Origin: Earliella scabrosa
Lineage: Eukaryota > Basidiomycota > Agaricomycetes > Polyporales > Polyporaceae
Length of the DNA stretch: 64,000 bases
NCBI GenBank assembly: GCA_022605405.1
Contig: JABYQQ010000002.1
Span: forward strand, 1,302,001-1,366,000
Direction: 5' to 3'
Shown piece after piece: positions 45,786-57,658 of the stretch. The position numbers and the translations under genes were made by a program. Each line of letters starts with the position of its first letter. Within the stretch, counting starts at the first letter, position 1. Under the pieces are notes generated by a model, which did no database searches, was not told where the DNA came from, and saw nothing but the letters and a program-made list of their open reading frames with translations.

Positions 45786-47879
45786 CTACTTCGTCTTGAT
45801 CTTCATATGCACCGACTTGGCCCTCGTCAGCTGGTCGTACCCAAACTTGCTCAGCGTGACGCCCCGCCCGCTGTCCTTCACGCCCGTCCACGCCAGCGCC
45901 GGGTCGAGGTAGTCGCACCGATTCAGGAACACCGTGCCGGTGTGCAGCTCGTCGACCATGTGCAGGAACGCCTCGTGCGACTCGGGGTTCGCCTCCGCGT
46001 TCGTCCACACCGACGCGGTGAGCCCGTACGGCGAGTCGTTCATGAGCGCGATCGCCTCGACGTCGGATGCGACCTTCTGTATACCGATTACGGGACCAAA
46101 GGTCTCTTCCTGGGGACGAGAGTCATATTAGTCCGTCGGCCATCAGCAGTGGGGGTGCGGATTGAGAGACATGCCATCATGACGTCCATAGCTAGACAGA
46201 TCATTGAAGTCAGTGGGAGCGGGCAGGCAAGGCATCATCTCCACTCACTGTGATTGACATCAACGAGCACTTGCGGAGCAACAAAGGCGGTCCCGCTGGC
46301 ATGAACGGTCAGTATCGAATCAGTGATTTCACCCCCTAGATTGATCACGCACGGCTGAGCAGCGGGGAACAGTTGCTCTGGAATGAGTGCTTTGGCACCA
46401 GCGAGCACTATATACTATGCATCAGCCTCGGCTCAAATGCGTCAAGCGGGCGCACGTACCCGCGGCCTCGACCTGCTTGCGTATCCGTTCCGCACTAGCA
46501 ACACTGCAGACGGGTCCAAGGTTGTGCTCGGGCTCCGTGGGATCGCCTAGCCGGTATTTCTACGCGACTACTGAGTACTTTGCCGTTCACAAGAACCACA
46601 GCTAGGCTCTCACCTTTGTGAGCTCCACAAATCGTTTCACGAATTCATCGTAGATCGCCTCATGGACATAGATTCGCTGCGAAATGTCATTTGATGAGCG
46701 ACGATCCGCAGAGACGACAGCGCCGATAGTACCTCAATCGCACAGCAGCTCTGCCCGGAGTTGAACATCGCACCTGTAATTCGTATGCAGTGTCAGCCGT
46801 CGCAAATAAAGGATAATAATTGAATTGCTAACCATCTACGAGCTCGGCAACGGTGTAGTCCAGATCCGCATCAGCGCGCACGTACGCTGGATCCTTGCCA
46901 CCGAGCTACGACCACATCCACATCAGTCCTCCATCGCATCTCGTACATGAGTAAGGTTCACCTCGAGACCGACACCCTTGAACCCCTTTGCTTGGGCAGC
47001 AGCGATGTCCACCGCTCGGCCACCGGCGACGCTGCCGGTGAATGCGACAAAGTCGACCAATGGGCTTTGCACTGCCTTGACCGTGAGTTCCGGGCTGAGG
47101 TGGATGACCTGGAGCGCGTCCTTGGGTACGCCCGCATTGTGGAAGGCGAGTGCGAAGCGCTCTGCCGCGAGCGGTGTTTGCGGAGAGGGTTTGAGGATGA
47201 CGGCATTGCCGGCAATAAGGGCAGGAAGGACCGAGTTGACCATGACGAGATACGGATAGCTACGCAACATGGGGACCATCGGTGATCAGTTGAGGGCGAG
47301 AGACGGAAGTGAGATGCACGTACTTCCAAGGCGCAATCACGAGCACGACTCCGAGAGGGGTGCGCTTGATGTATCGCTTGAATCCAGGCTTGTCAGTGTC
47401 CGCGAGCGAGACATCCGCGAGTGCCTGCTCGGCGATGGAGAGCATGTAGTCCGCACGGTCAAGCGTGCCTCGGACTTCGCCTGGGACTTGTGACACTGGT
47501 CTTGGGGGCAAAGCATGACTACGCGACGCTCGATAATGAGCGGTTGATACATACCTCCCCATCTGGAGGGTCAATTCCAACGGTATCTCATCGCGCATCT
47601 TCCCAAACTCCTCCTGTACCTGCGATGAGCGCCGCTTCCCTTCCGACAGGAGGAGGAACAGCGCACCATGAACTGCCTCCCAACGGCGATGCGCTGCTGG
47701 AGCGGCACGCGCGCCCACTTCTCTTGCGCCGCAGCTGCCCTCTCAATGCTCTTGCTCAGCTGCGTCTCGGAGGGGTAGGTGCGGATCACGAGCGGCTGCT
47801 GGTTGTGCGGGATGAGCGTTGTCTGGGACATGGGGTCGACATCGGTTTGCATGATCGTTCCCGACGGGTTCAAAGACAT
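45786..47879 (-). CDS. NAD(P)-dependent aldehyde dehydrogenase
   Basis: Twelve exons on the minus strand join in frame to 490 residues: 47,879-47,667, 47,619-47,555, 47,500-47,324, 47,259-46,962, 46,905-46,833, 46,773-46,733, 46,676-46,614, 46,559-46,460, 46,407-46,353, 46,295-46,249, 46,191-46,175 and 46,109-45,786. Family motifs are all present: PWNYPYLVMVN, GNAVILKPSPQTPLAAERF, FTGSVAGGR, GLELGGKDPAYV with the general-base glutamate, FNSGQSCCAIERIYVH with the nucleophile at about Cys285, and EETFGPVIGIQKV. A 17-base microexon encodes TMDVMM and is followed by a GC donor (GCATGT). The subgroup resembles cytosolic fungal enzymes related to succinate-semialdehyde dehydrogenase, but the substrate is not evident. 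It is divergent to the gene at 48,104. Confidence 0.92.
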
Positions 47880-48103
47880 TATGACCAGGTGGGCGATGAA
47901 GAGAAGAACAGAGGAGAGGCAGAGAGCAGAGAAGGAGTCGAGGCTCCGAGATTGGTGAAGCCAAAGTCAGATTACATCGGGCAGAGCGATCTCGCGTGCT
48001 GCTCGCGTGGGCCCGATCGGGATCTTGCTGGGTTGCTGGCTGGCGCCCATGATCTGTGCAGTCTTGTGTTGTCGCTCGCTGGTCGTCGACGGCCCTCTAC
48101 ACG

Positions 48104-49177
48104 ATGCCCAGAGTCCGTCCGGCGGTGAGGCCCCATGCAGCCCCTTCGACATCCGTGTGGAATGGACCCGCACCGCCAAAACACTCACATCCACCGCGTC
48201 CGGCATCGGCATCGGCAGCTGTCCCTCCCACCCCGCCTCGAACGACGCACAAGCGCAAGCGACGCTCACGTTCGCGTGCATCCGATTCTTCATCCGACGG
48301 TGGCGGAACCGTTCACGACTCTTCTGACGAAGCATCGGACAAGGAGGACGAACACAAGGACCATGCGGGTGCGGTCGTTGTCGGGCACAAGAAGCGGAAA
48401 ACGCTGTCGTCGTCGGACGCAGTAGCCTCCAGCGAGGCTTTGGAAGAGGACCAGTTCTGGATGGGGGATGCAGCAAGCACAGAGCTATGTCGAGCTACAC
48501 GCAAGAGCAGAGCATGTACGCGATCTCGCACACTCTCCCCGCCGTCCTCGCCACCGGCACAACGCCTACGACCCAGCAACACTGGGCTATTATCTCCACC
48601 CCCCTCTCGACGTGCACCCGTCCTCGTTCCTAGACCAGCTACCCCTCCGCCTTCGACTTGCTCAGGCAAGGCAAGGCTTCCCGAACGCGACTCTCCCAAC
48701 AACCCATTTCTCGACGACTCGTCGTCGTCGCCTGACGTAGCGCACTGCTCCTCTGCAGCGCCAAACACGCGGACGTACGTCGAACAGCCCACCATCACCA
48801 TGGTCTTCCGCGGCGTCAGAACAGAGGTTCCGAACCCACACTACGTCCCGGACGAGGTAGCCGCAGAAAACGACGCACGCGCCCGCCTCCCAGTCCGGCA
48901 CATCGACTACTCTCCCTCCTCGGCGTGTCGCCCGACGTTGCTCTTTCCCGAAGCGCGGACACGCAAGCCTCGGAATGCCCGTCCTCCACCAGTACCCGTG
49001 CCAACATCTCCCACTCCGGCCGCCCGCTCTAGGGCCGGCTCTCGCACGTCTCGGATGCCGGGAGATGAGGCTGAATCAACCCTCGTCGCCAACCTCGGGC
49101 GCCGTATGCTTCCTCTCGCGTCCGCGGGTAGCGACTGCGCGGTTGCTAGTACTACTCGTTCCAGTGCACCCCGATAG
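48104..49177 (+). CDS. Unknown disordered protein, Ser/Pro-rich
   Basis: A single exon encodes 357 residues from the ATG at 48,104. Composition is dominated by Ser, Pro, Arg and Ala, with a basic stretch (HKRKRRSRSRASDSSSDGGG), an acidic run (SSDEASDKEDEHKD), a second basic patch (GHKKRKTLSSSDA) and FWMGDA. A more conserved-looking core follows: DSPNNPFLDDSSSSPD and TITMVFRGVRTEVPNPHYVP. This second half recalls conserved agaricomycete proteins of unknown function, but I cannot name the family. The charged patches suggest a nuclear protein; no catalytic domain is seen. It shares a 224-base divergent promoter with the aldehyde dehydrogenase (47,879). Confidence 0.6.
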   Translation: MPRVRPAVRPHAAPSTSVWNGPAPPKHSHPPRPASASAAVPPTPPRTTHKRKRRSRSRASDSSSDGGGTVHDSSDEASDKEDEHKDHAGAVVVGHKKRKTLSSSDAVASSEALEEDQFWMGDAASTELCRATRKSRACTRSRTLSPPSSPPAQRLRPSNTGLLSPPPSRRAPVLVPRPATPPPSTCSGKARLPERDSPNNPFLDDSSSSPDVAHCSSAAPNTRTYVEQPTITMVFRGVRTEVPNPHYVPDEVAAENDARARLPVRHIDYSPSSACRPTLLFPEARTRKPRNARPPPVPVPTSPTPAARSRAGSRTSRMPGDEAESTLVANLGRRMLPLASAGSDCAVASTTRSSAPR

Positions 49178-49831
49178 AGCCGTGATCCATTCCAGTGTGC
49201 TCCTGGGCATGGGCATACATCATGGACAGTTGGACAGCGACCCCCCAAACGCTCTGCATCACCCATCTTGCCTGTCTTGTCACACGCCCTCATCTTGCGA
49301 CACCCTACACTACCTCTTGCTGGCTCAATCCATCATCGCGCATTTCCTCCGCCTTGCATGCTTACTTGCACTCTCAATGCCTATACTTACCTCACAACAT
49401 CTACATGCTTGTTACATTACCTCATGACGACGTTACTCGTGGTCAGAACTGTCCTCATCGCTGCTGTTGTTGTTGGATGATTACCCATATGATACTCATC
49501 CGTCCCATCTCGCTATCTCACATCGCACCTTGCGTCCCTGGCATCGATCGCGCGCGCAACATTCCAGATGCTTGCCAGCGCACTGATAACTCACGGAGGG
49601 ACGACGCGGCGTGTAGCACTCCGATCGATGCACGGGACGAGCACGGCGCACGCAACAACGCGCATCACGCTCGCAGTTCGAACACAACAAGCAAGATTGA
49701 TCTGCACGCCCACAAACATATGCGCTACTATACAACATGAAGATGCTCCACCGCCTCGACACGCACACATACAAGAAAAGCACTCCTCCACGAACTGAAC
49801 CTGAACTGCACGCCGACTCCAGTTCCCTCGC
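49178..49831. other. Intergenic between converging genes
   Basis: No gene is visible between the stop of the unknown protein and the stop of the xanthine dioxygenase. The sequence is AT-richer than coding DNA and probably holds both 3' untranslated regions. Confidence 0.6.
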
Positions 49832-51370
49832 TCACGCGTACTTGCGCACGTCCTCGGGGGTCGGGCCCGCGGGCTCGTCCGACGCAGCGAGGTTGCACTG
49901 GTGGAACGCGCGCACCTGGTCCTTCTTGAACGCGCCGACGACCGAGTGCAGCAAGCCGCGGTTGTGGAACAGCACCAGATCGTTCTCGCGCCAGTCGTGG
50001 GGGTAGACCATCTGCGCACATCGCACCGGAACGCAGTCAGCATCAGCATGTACATGTGCGCTCGCCCCTTCAAACCTGAAGCTTGAAGCTTGAAGGTGGA
50101 AGGGCGCGGGGAAGGGGTTGTAAGGGAGGGAAGGAAGCTTGCTCACCGGGGGCGCGATCGCGGGGCGCTGCATCTTGTAGAGCAGGTCCCGGACCTCCTT
50201 CAGGTCCGTCAGATGGGCGCCGTCCGGGTAGAGCGCGCCCTCGCGCGAGGCGCCTTCCGGGAGCGGGTCGATGAAGAGCTCCCTCACGCCGCACGGGTGC
50301 ACCTGGAAGTGCAGCTCGCCCGTGACGGGGTTCTTCCACGTCTGTTGCGCGTACGCGTGGTGTCAGCATTCCATTCCGCCGCACAAGGTACACGGGTACG
50401 AAACACGAAGCATGCAGGGAAGGGGGGGACGTACGATCGGGTAGACCTTGATCTTCGCCTCCTCCCAGGGCGGCAGCTCGTCGTCCGCCATCTCGAGGCC
50501 CTCGGATATGATGCCGAGCCCGGTAGGGAGCGCGTGCGCGGGGGACATCCACACGTACGGGTGTGGGCTGTACTTGACACGCCCCCGCACCGCGACGCTC
50601 TTGAGCTCCCGGGGCAAAATATCGAACATCGTCTTCCCGCTCACGAACGCGGTCGTGCCGAGCGGGACCTCGAGCTCGTCGCCCGAGCCGTCGTCGTAGC
50701 GCACGGTCTGGTGGGGGCCCTTGGGCACGACCTTGCCGTACAGGGTCGTCACCCTAGGCGGGCTGAGGTTGTAGAGCGCGGCGTCGATGTGCCAGCGGTA
50801 GAAGCGCGTGAAGCCCTTCTCCGTATCCTCCTCGGACACGCGCGTCTTGTGGAAGGTGGTGTGCGAGGGGTGCTTGAGGTGCGCCTCGGCGAGCCCCTCG
50901 TGGTTGTAGACGGTGCCGTTCCCGATGAGCTGCACCTGCGGCACGCGGGGGATGGTCTTCAAGTCGGGATGGAGGATGGACTTCTTGTCCGCCTCGGTCT
51001 TGTTATTCCCGTGCCCGTAGTTCTCGGACGAGGGGTCGAACGCCTGGATTTCGCATCAGAAACGCTGAACGTGCTCAAGAGAGACGGGCGCCACCATTGC
51101 TTACCTTGGTCAAAGCGTATTGCTGCTCGGGAGTAAGATCGACGTCCCGGAACAGGAGCACGCTGTACTGTTGACCGAGGTTCAGAGAGCTGACTGATTA
51201 TCAGATGCGCAGAAGGCACGGCGAACCTTGTACAAGAGATCGTGGATCTCCTTGAGCTGCTCCTCGGACATCTGGCCAGGATGTACGCCCTTGACCTCCC
51301 TCCCAAAGTTGTTGAACTTGCTCGCATCCGCGGAGGGAGGCAGGGGAAGGGGCGCAAGCTCGATGGCCAT
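49832..51370 (-). CDS. xanA: Xanthine/alpha-ketoglutarate dioxygenase, XanA type
   Basis: Five exons on the minus strand (51,370-51,227, 51,167-51,105, 51,043-50,435, 50,341-50,147, 50,011-49,832) give 396 residues. Signatures are FDPSSENYGHGNNKTEADKK, KSILHPDLKTIPRVPQVQ, GFTRFYRWHIDAALYNLSPP, RYDDGSGDELEVPLGTTAF, TWKNPVTGELHFQVHP and NDLVLFHNRGLLHSVVGAF. This is the TauD-related fold with iron ligands at about His154 and Asp156 and the distal histidine in NRGLLHS; VRAFHQCNLA supplies the likely alpha-ketoglutarate-binding arginine. The whole pattern matches fungal XanA, which uses Fe(II), oxygen and alpha-ketoglutarate to hydroxylate xanthine to urate in the cytosol without xanthine dehydrogenase. 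Its product is the substrate of the urate oxidase 9 kb away, and a urate/xanthine permease lies 6 kb away. Confidence 0.9.
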
Positions 51371-52975
51371 GATGAAGTCTGATAGTGCTGTGTGTGGTGT
51401 CGAGGAGACGAGGGGAATGGGCGAAGGGCGCGCTGAGTCCGTACGGTATATGTACGCAAGGACGACCTCGGAACTCGGGAGACGTTCGTTATTGGGCGGT
51501 GCTCCCACGCTGCTGCCGGCTGTACGCGGGGAAGTCGGCGGGATAAGTACAAGTCAGACTTACTCCAGTATGACCAGCCTCGAGAGCTCGCGGATGTTTC
51601 TAGACCGCCGACCTGGCCGAAGCGGGGCACGAGTCCCTGCACGCCCTCGATGCACCACATCGAAGGCGGGTAAGTTCCGAACGACCCGCGTACATGCCAT
51701 ATACGGACTCGAGGGACAAGGGAAGAGGCGTGCCGGAAATAGCACAATTGAGGCGATGATTGTTCTGCCTGTGAAGCTTTGAAGAAGAGCGGAGATGCGT
51801 GCAGTCGCCTGATGAGCCTGGCAGGATCACGCCTTGAAACTGGCAGAACTGAACATAGATACGGAGTCAGATATCTGGTGCGATGGAGGGGTGTGCATGC
51901 TACGAAGGATCAGTTGGATCGCGCAGCTGGAAGTTGCGAAACGTATTACTTATGCTGCATCTACAGTTGATTGGCCGGAAGAACAGCTCGCGGAATGACG
52001 GCAGCCTGCGGGACAACCGCGAGGCCACGCCCGCAAGCAGTTCGAGGGAAGCTCGTGAGGACGCCGCATGCGACCGTTGTTCGGTGCAAGTACAGCTCTA
52101 CCAGGCTCACCGGAACCGGATGTTCTACCCCGGAACTGCCCTGTAATATCACCGTGACTGCGCTCCTGTCACGCAGGGCCCAGTCAGTCATTACGTAATA
52201 CTTACGTCAGTAAGTAGGCTTTGTGGCAACTTACTATTGAGGGCTACTTACGGGGGGCTAACACTACACTGACGTTATCTACGCCACGCTGTTCTTCTAA
52301 ACCCCCGCCATTGCCCCGTCGCCAGTCTTGGCCTGTACCCTGCATTACGCAACGCACACCCAAACTCTGCAGCGGGCATGAGACAATCTGCCTCGAAAGG
52401 CCGAGCACGCTCCATATTTCCGAGTCGGTTCATGGAATGCTCCCGCTGAAACACGGATGCCACGACTCCCTTCTCTTCTCTCTGATGCTGCCAACGATCC
52501 TCCGTAAGCCAGAACCTACCACATACATTCGGCGTGATCCTCACCGCGCGTCGCCCACCGAGCAGCTGTCGACGACGCCGACGGCTGATGTGTCACGACC
52601 CATGAGGCTCCTCCGGAGGAGCTTGTTCGCCATGACATGTATTCAAGCGTCTTCCGGTACAGCCCCATGGGAACGCCCTCTCCGATACCTGCCCTGAGTC
52701 CTGACCCAACCTTCTCCCGCAGCCCGTCCCCCTGCCACTTCTCGAGCGCCCACCGGCGAACTTTGCACCTGCGTCAACGCAACCCGAGAAGTTCTCACTG
52801 CACCGGAGCCTCCCATGTATTTAGCACAAACCCAGCGGCGCCGCGCGTGAATCCCAAAGGTACTTATAGGACGGCGCGTCCGCCTCGAGCGCTGCTGCTG
52901 CAGATCGCCGCCGTCTCCAGCCAGAGTCAGAGTGCCCGACCGACCGCACTCGCATTCAAGTTAGCGCACGCAACC
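51371..52975. other. Intergenic, promoters of XanA and the DUF6534 gene
   Basis: About 1.6 kb without a gene I can support. A single GATA motif (TGATAG) lies at about 51,380, only ten bases before the XanA start, so probably within the leader. No long repeat or transposon end was noticed. Confidence 0.5.
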
Positions 52976-54848
52976 ATGGCTGACCAACCTGCGCTTCCCG
53001 CGATCCCTGCGGACATTGCCTTCATGTGAGTGCCCAGTGCCAGTGACAAATGCGAGCCGCGAGGTGCTGACGCTTTGCTTAGCACAGGGCCAACGGTGAG
53101 TGGCCAGCATGCGCGTCGAGTGCCCGCACTAACGCCTTGATCGCGGTCACTAGATGCTCGGGATCTGCCTCAACTGGGGGTTCATGGGCATCCTGGTCGT
53201 CCAGACTTGTAAGCACGAGCACACCAAACACTGGTGTTAACGCTTATCGACATTCCTTCACAGACTTCTACCACTTGACCTTCAAAGACTCGGACCAGCG
53301 GGCGATCCGGTTCCTCGGTAACCCCACCCACCCAATCCGCTCTTTGCATAATGGTCCTGACGTAGCCCCATGCAGTGTACGGCCTGTTCCTGCTGGACGT
53401 GCTGCAGACCGCGCTGGTGACCGCCGACGCGTTCCACTGGTTCGTCTTCGGCTTCGGGAACATGATCACGCTCGACGACACCTTCATCAACTCGTGGGAC
53501 GTGCCCTTCCTCGACGCCGTCATCGCGACCATCGTCCAGACCTTCTACTGCTGGCGCATATGGATCCTCTCAAAGTCGCTCGTGTTCCCGATCTTCATTT
53601 TCCTGGTGCGCTCTCTCTCTCCGCGCTTTGGCCGCCGCTAAGCGCGCTCATTCCCGCGCGATCGCAGGTCTCTCTTACTCAGTGTGGTGCCGGCATTGCT
53701 ACTGCAGTCAAGGTACGTAGCGACCGCACGCGCTGCGCGGTCATGGCTCACGACACTCCTAGGCCTTCCAAGGACAGAAGCTCTCGCTGATCAGTGTCGA
53801 GGAGGTCGCCCAGCAGACGGTATGTCCTGTTCAGTCTCTATCCGCGACTCATATCGTATTTACTTACACGATCGTTTCAGACATGGCTCGTCGCAAGCGT
53901 CGTCGCCGATATCCTGATCACCGCCGTCATGAGCTACACTGTACGCCGACCCATCCGCCCCTTCACCCCGCAGACGCTAGCGCTGACCGTCCTCCGCACA
54001 GCTCCTTCGCTCGCGCTCGAGGACGATCACCGCGAAGAGCACCATCGATCGCATCGTGCGGATCACGGTCGAAACCAACATGCTCACCGGTACGCGCTCT
54101 CCGTCCCCTTCTCCTTGGGCTTGCCCCTCGCTGTCGCTCACTCTGCCGTGTGCAGCTGGCGTCGCGATCATCGCGCTGGGCCTCTATCTCGGATTCCCCG
54201 TAAGTCTGCTAACAGTGGCGATGTGTGCGTGCATGTCGAGTCTTACCTTTCCCGTTAGGACCACTCCACATTCGTTGTACCTCCGTAAGTGCTCCTAGAC
54301 CTGTAGCACATCGCGAAACATGCGCTGATAACGCGGCCCGCACCCTAACAGAACCGCCATCTTCGGAAAACTGTAAGCCGACTCCCCCGTGCCCCCCTCT
54401 CCGCCCTCCTCCGCCCTCCCTCCTCTCTCCTCTCTCCGCCCTCTGCTCTTGCTAACCCGCACCCATCTCTCTCCCTCTCCATCCAGCTACTCAAACTGCC
54501 TCGTCGCGGTCCTCAACAACCGCCGACTCCCATCCAGCGGCAAGTCCAGCGCGTCCTCCTCGCAAGGGTCGAGCGGCACCTCGCACGCGCACTCGTTCCG
54601 GCTGCCCGCCAACTCCCAGTCCGGGCAGATCCGCGTCGAGGTCCTCCGGCAGACGGACATGGACCACGACCTCGAGCTGGACGACATCCCGGTGCGTCTT
54701 GCTTCCTGCGTCTTGCGTGTTGCGTGTTCCTGCGCGCGTTGGTAGGATGGTCGCTGACGGTTGTTGATGGGGCGCGGCGTGGTGTTTTTGTTTTGCTTTG
54801 CAGAAGTCCTCGGACTCGAAGAAGCTCGACAACAGCATGCGGGTCTAG
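52976..54848 (+). CDS. DUF6534 seven-transmembrane protein
   Basis: Fourteen short exons join in frame to 330 residues: 52,976-53,025, 53,083-53,095, 53,154-53,208, 53,264-53,317, 53,376-53,605, 53,668-53,712, 53,763-53,819, 53,881-53,940, 54,002-54,089, 54,156-54,199, 54,259-54,284, 54,352-54,372, 54,487-54,691 and 54,804-54,848. The second exon has only 13 bases. Membrane spans include GICLNWGFMGILVVQTYFY, VYGLFLLDVLQTALVTADA, ATIVQTFYCWRIWILS and VADILITAVMSYTLL. The DUF6534 core near the C-terminus reads TIDRIVRITVETNMLTAGVA, then NCLVAVLNNR, followed by a Ser-rich cytoplasmic tail. This is a large basidiomycete family with receptor-like topology and unknown function, distinct from the DUF6533 proteins of the array. 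Confidence 0.88.
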
Positions 54849-57658
54849 GACCTGCTAGACGACGGCTCGGCAACACCGGGCATGGCTGTCCCCCGCCGCC
54901 GTCGTCGTCGTCCTCCTCCTCGTCAGTTATGGATATCTTATGGGGCGCTGGGATCCTGCCGCCGCCGCCGTCACGCAGTGTCGGTGCCGGTGGGAGATGT
55001 AAGCTATTCTCGGAGGGACTCTGTGCATCGTGTCGTGTCTTGCTGTATCCGTGTATCGTGTATCGCTCTCTCTCTCGTTTACTGCCACTGCTGGTTCTGT
55101 ACTAGATCGGCGCTCTACCAATATCACCATGATAGTCATAGTCGCAGCGGACCTGACCTCCGCCTTCTGCCTTCCGTCTTCCGTCTTCCGCCTTCTGCCT
55201 TCTGTCTTCTGTATGTTGTCTTCTGAATTCGGCTTGGGCGCGGCGTGTGCCCCGGGTCTCGCCCAACGCAAGTGAGCCGCCGCCGCGTGAATCCGAAGGG
55301 GGGTAACCGTAAAGTAAAGTTGGTTCTATTTTTAGAGTTTGGGCAAGTTGAGGCCCGGCGAGGAACTGATCGAATCCCGCCAATCGACCAGAAGTTCTGT
55401 CCTGTCAGCCAGCTGTCTGTCTGTTACGCATTGACCCGCATACACTCTGTCCATCCATCTTTCAGGCGAACCGGCGAATCCCATCATGCAGTCTCCGGAC
55501 CAGATGGGAAGTCCTAGTCAATCATGCATCATTGGCCGCGACCGTAAGTACTGGCGCTGTCAGAGTCTGCCTTCCTCCCACCGGCCATGGTCCATACATA
55601 CGCACAGGCGTTCCAGCACATTCCCTGCCCTGGCGTCGCGTCCTCGCCCAGGCACCCCATCGCGCGGTCCTGATAGCGTCGAAGACCCAACCGTCCGACC
55701 GTCAGAACGTGTTACGGCGAGCAACGGCATGGACAGAGCGGACAGAACATTCGTCCGAATCGCTGCGGGGGCGGCGGCACCATGGCGGTCGTCTCGGGAC
55801 GCTCGGCGGCGGCCACCGTGACTAGTCGCTACTTAGTCGCTGGCCGCTCCTCGAACTAGGGAGATCTCCTGCCGCGAAGTTTAACTCCTGCCAGACAGTA
55901 AATCTGGTGGCTGGGGATCGAGGATCGCCAATGATCCTGCGCACTGCACTAGTGCCAACCCTAGCAGTACCGTCTGCGTGGGTGCGTGATCCCCGCACAC
56001 CCGCGAGCTTTGGCATGATGCCCGCATAAGCTAGGTGTCGGGGAGGGAGGTGGGTCACGTCGCACCGCAGCAGCAGAAGAAGACAGGACGTTTTGAGCGA
56101 CAGGCACGTGGATGACAGGTGTGAGAACCGTTCTTGAAAATCGCATGCCATATTGCCCTGAGTGACGAGTCACGGGCGGCAACTCCGGCCGTCCTAATCC
56201 CGCCTTTTCTCCCAGAGACGCATGGCCACCCCTCACAACCTACGCGGAGTGCGCTCTCGTCGCTCGAGGTGGCGGCTGGAACCCTCCCAAGTACTGATGA
56301 CGTTGCGTAAGGTTCTGCGCCGCCATGGCCCATGAGGGCTGGGCGAGCCCTGAGTCTGAGTTGAGAAGTAGGCCGCATTATGAGGTCTATATACTCACAA
56401 AGACCACGAACAAGCACTTTTTGCATCATCGTACGCTTGGTTGTCGCACCTAGCTCATGCGCACGGTGCGCCTAGATGCGCCTGTGGTTAAAAAGACGCC
56501 AAGAGGCCCGGGGGCGCGGGAGCCATGTGGTAGCGAACAACCCGCTCTTGTGCTGCCCAATAATTGTTCAAGGTTTTAAAGCTTCTGTCAAATACCTGGG
56601 GCATATCTCTGAATACATTCAATGCTCCTCCACCGTCGTTCGTTGTAGCATACTGTAGCCCTCATCTCCACCATGAGCGCCTAATTCCCAAAAAGAGACT
56701 GCCTCCGCTGGTTAGCTGGTGTTCAGTTCCCACGCAACTCTCACTCTGTCCACTGCTTTCCCGATTCAGGCTACCAGCTAGGTGTTCCGTAACCGCCATT
56801 CTTGGGCACCCATGATGCGTCCGCCGCCGGTATCATGAGTGGTGATCTCGGCTCTCTCGCTGTAGCTGTGCAACCGTCCGCGCGAGAGCGGCGATCGCTA
56901 GCAGACAAACTGCTCATCACGATGTCTTCAGCCGGACAACGGTCGTTCCAACTGCTGGCCACGGTCGACGGCTGCGGACGTTTTGGACAAGTTGTGCGTT
57001 TCTTCCTTTTTTCAGGAACAGGTCGGGCAGAGGGATGTGCCGAAGGGGCCGTGGTTCTGCAGCACCTGGGCAGTCTGCGGGATGTGGTAAGATGGCTTCC
57101 GAAGAAGCTGATACTGAGAAGCATGTCATAGAGATAGATGGCTCATGTAAGCCCGAAGCGGAGCGGACGTGCCCTGCGTCCTATGTATCCCCGTCGCCGT
57201 CTGCTCGTTTTGCGGGGCTCGATATAGGTCGTAGTCTCCTGCGGCGGACGAACGGTGGTCGGGGGTCTCGACCCTCTCCCTGGACGCGCTGCTCTGGAAA
57301 CGCTCGCCATCGGGACGATCACCCTGCGCGCGCGTTGGCTAGTGTCCTGGCTAGTGCGCGCACAGCAGCTGCTGATGTCCACACGGACACACTGTCGCAC
57401 ACATTCAGTTCGAGTCTGGCCCGGCCGCGCGACGCCCGCTCAATCTTACCGTTCGCGGGAGGATGTTCGGACGCTGTGATGGCCATGGAGCGCATGGGCC
57501 GGCGGTGCGGGGCACGACGTCCCACAGGTGGCACGACGTGGGGAACGCCCTGAGGCCGACTTCGCGGACACGTTCGGATCACATGCTCCCTTAAGTATTC
57601 CACGCAGCTCTAAGCTCCATCCTGCTGCCGCCCTGCATCTCCCCGTCGACGCCCAGCC
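54849..57658. other. Long intergenic stretch without a recognised gene
   Basis: About 2.8 kb. A possible small two-exon frame begins at the ATG at 55,487 (MQSPDQMGSPSQSCIIGRDR), with a GTAAGT donor at 55,544, an acceptor at 55,608 and an end at 55,825, but the second part is arginine-rich and unlike any family I know. Bases about 55,160-55,208 contain a CTTCYGYCTTC-like pyrimidine repeat. One AGATAG motif lies about 520 bases upstream of the permease start. Nothing else is supportable. Confidence 0.4.

Noticed and set aside
50090..51136. Long plus-strand frame of 348 codons opposite XanA
   Set aside because: It is antisense to clear XanA exons and introns and ignores the motifs on the minus strand.
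55160..55210. Pyrimidine repeat (CTTC/TTCYGCC) as a possible mobile element end
   Set aside because: It is a short low-complexity tract without inverted partner or coding content.
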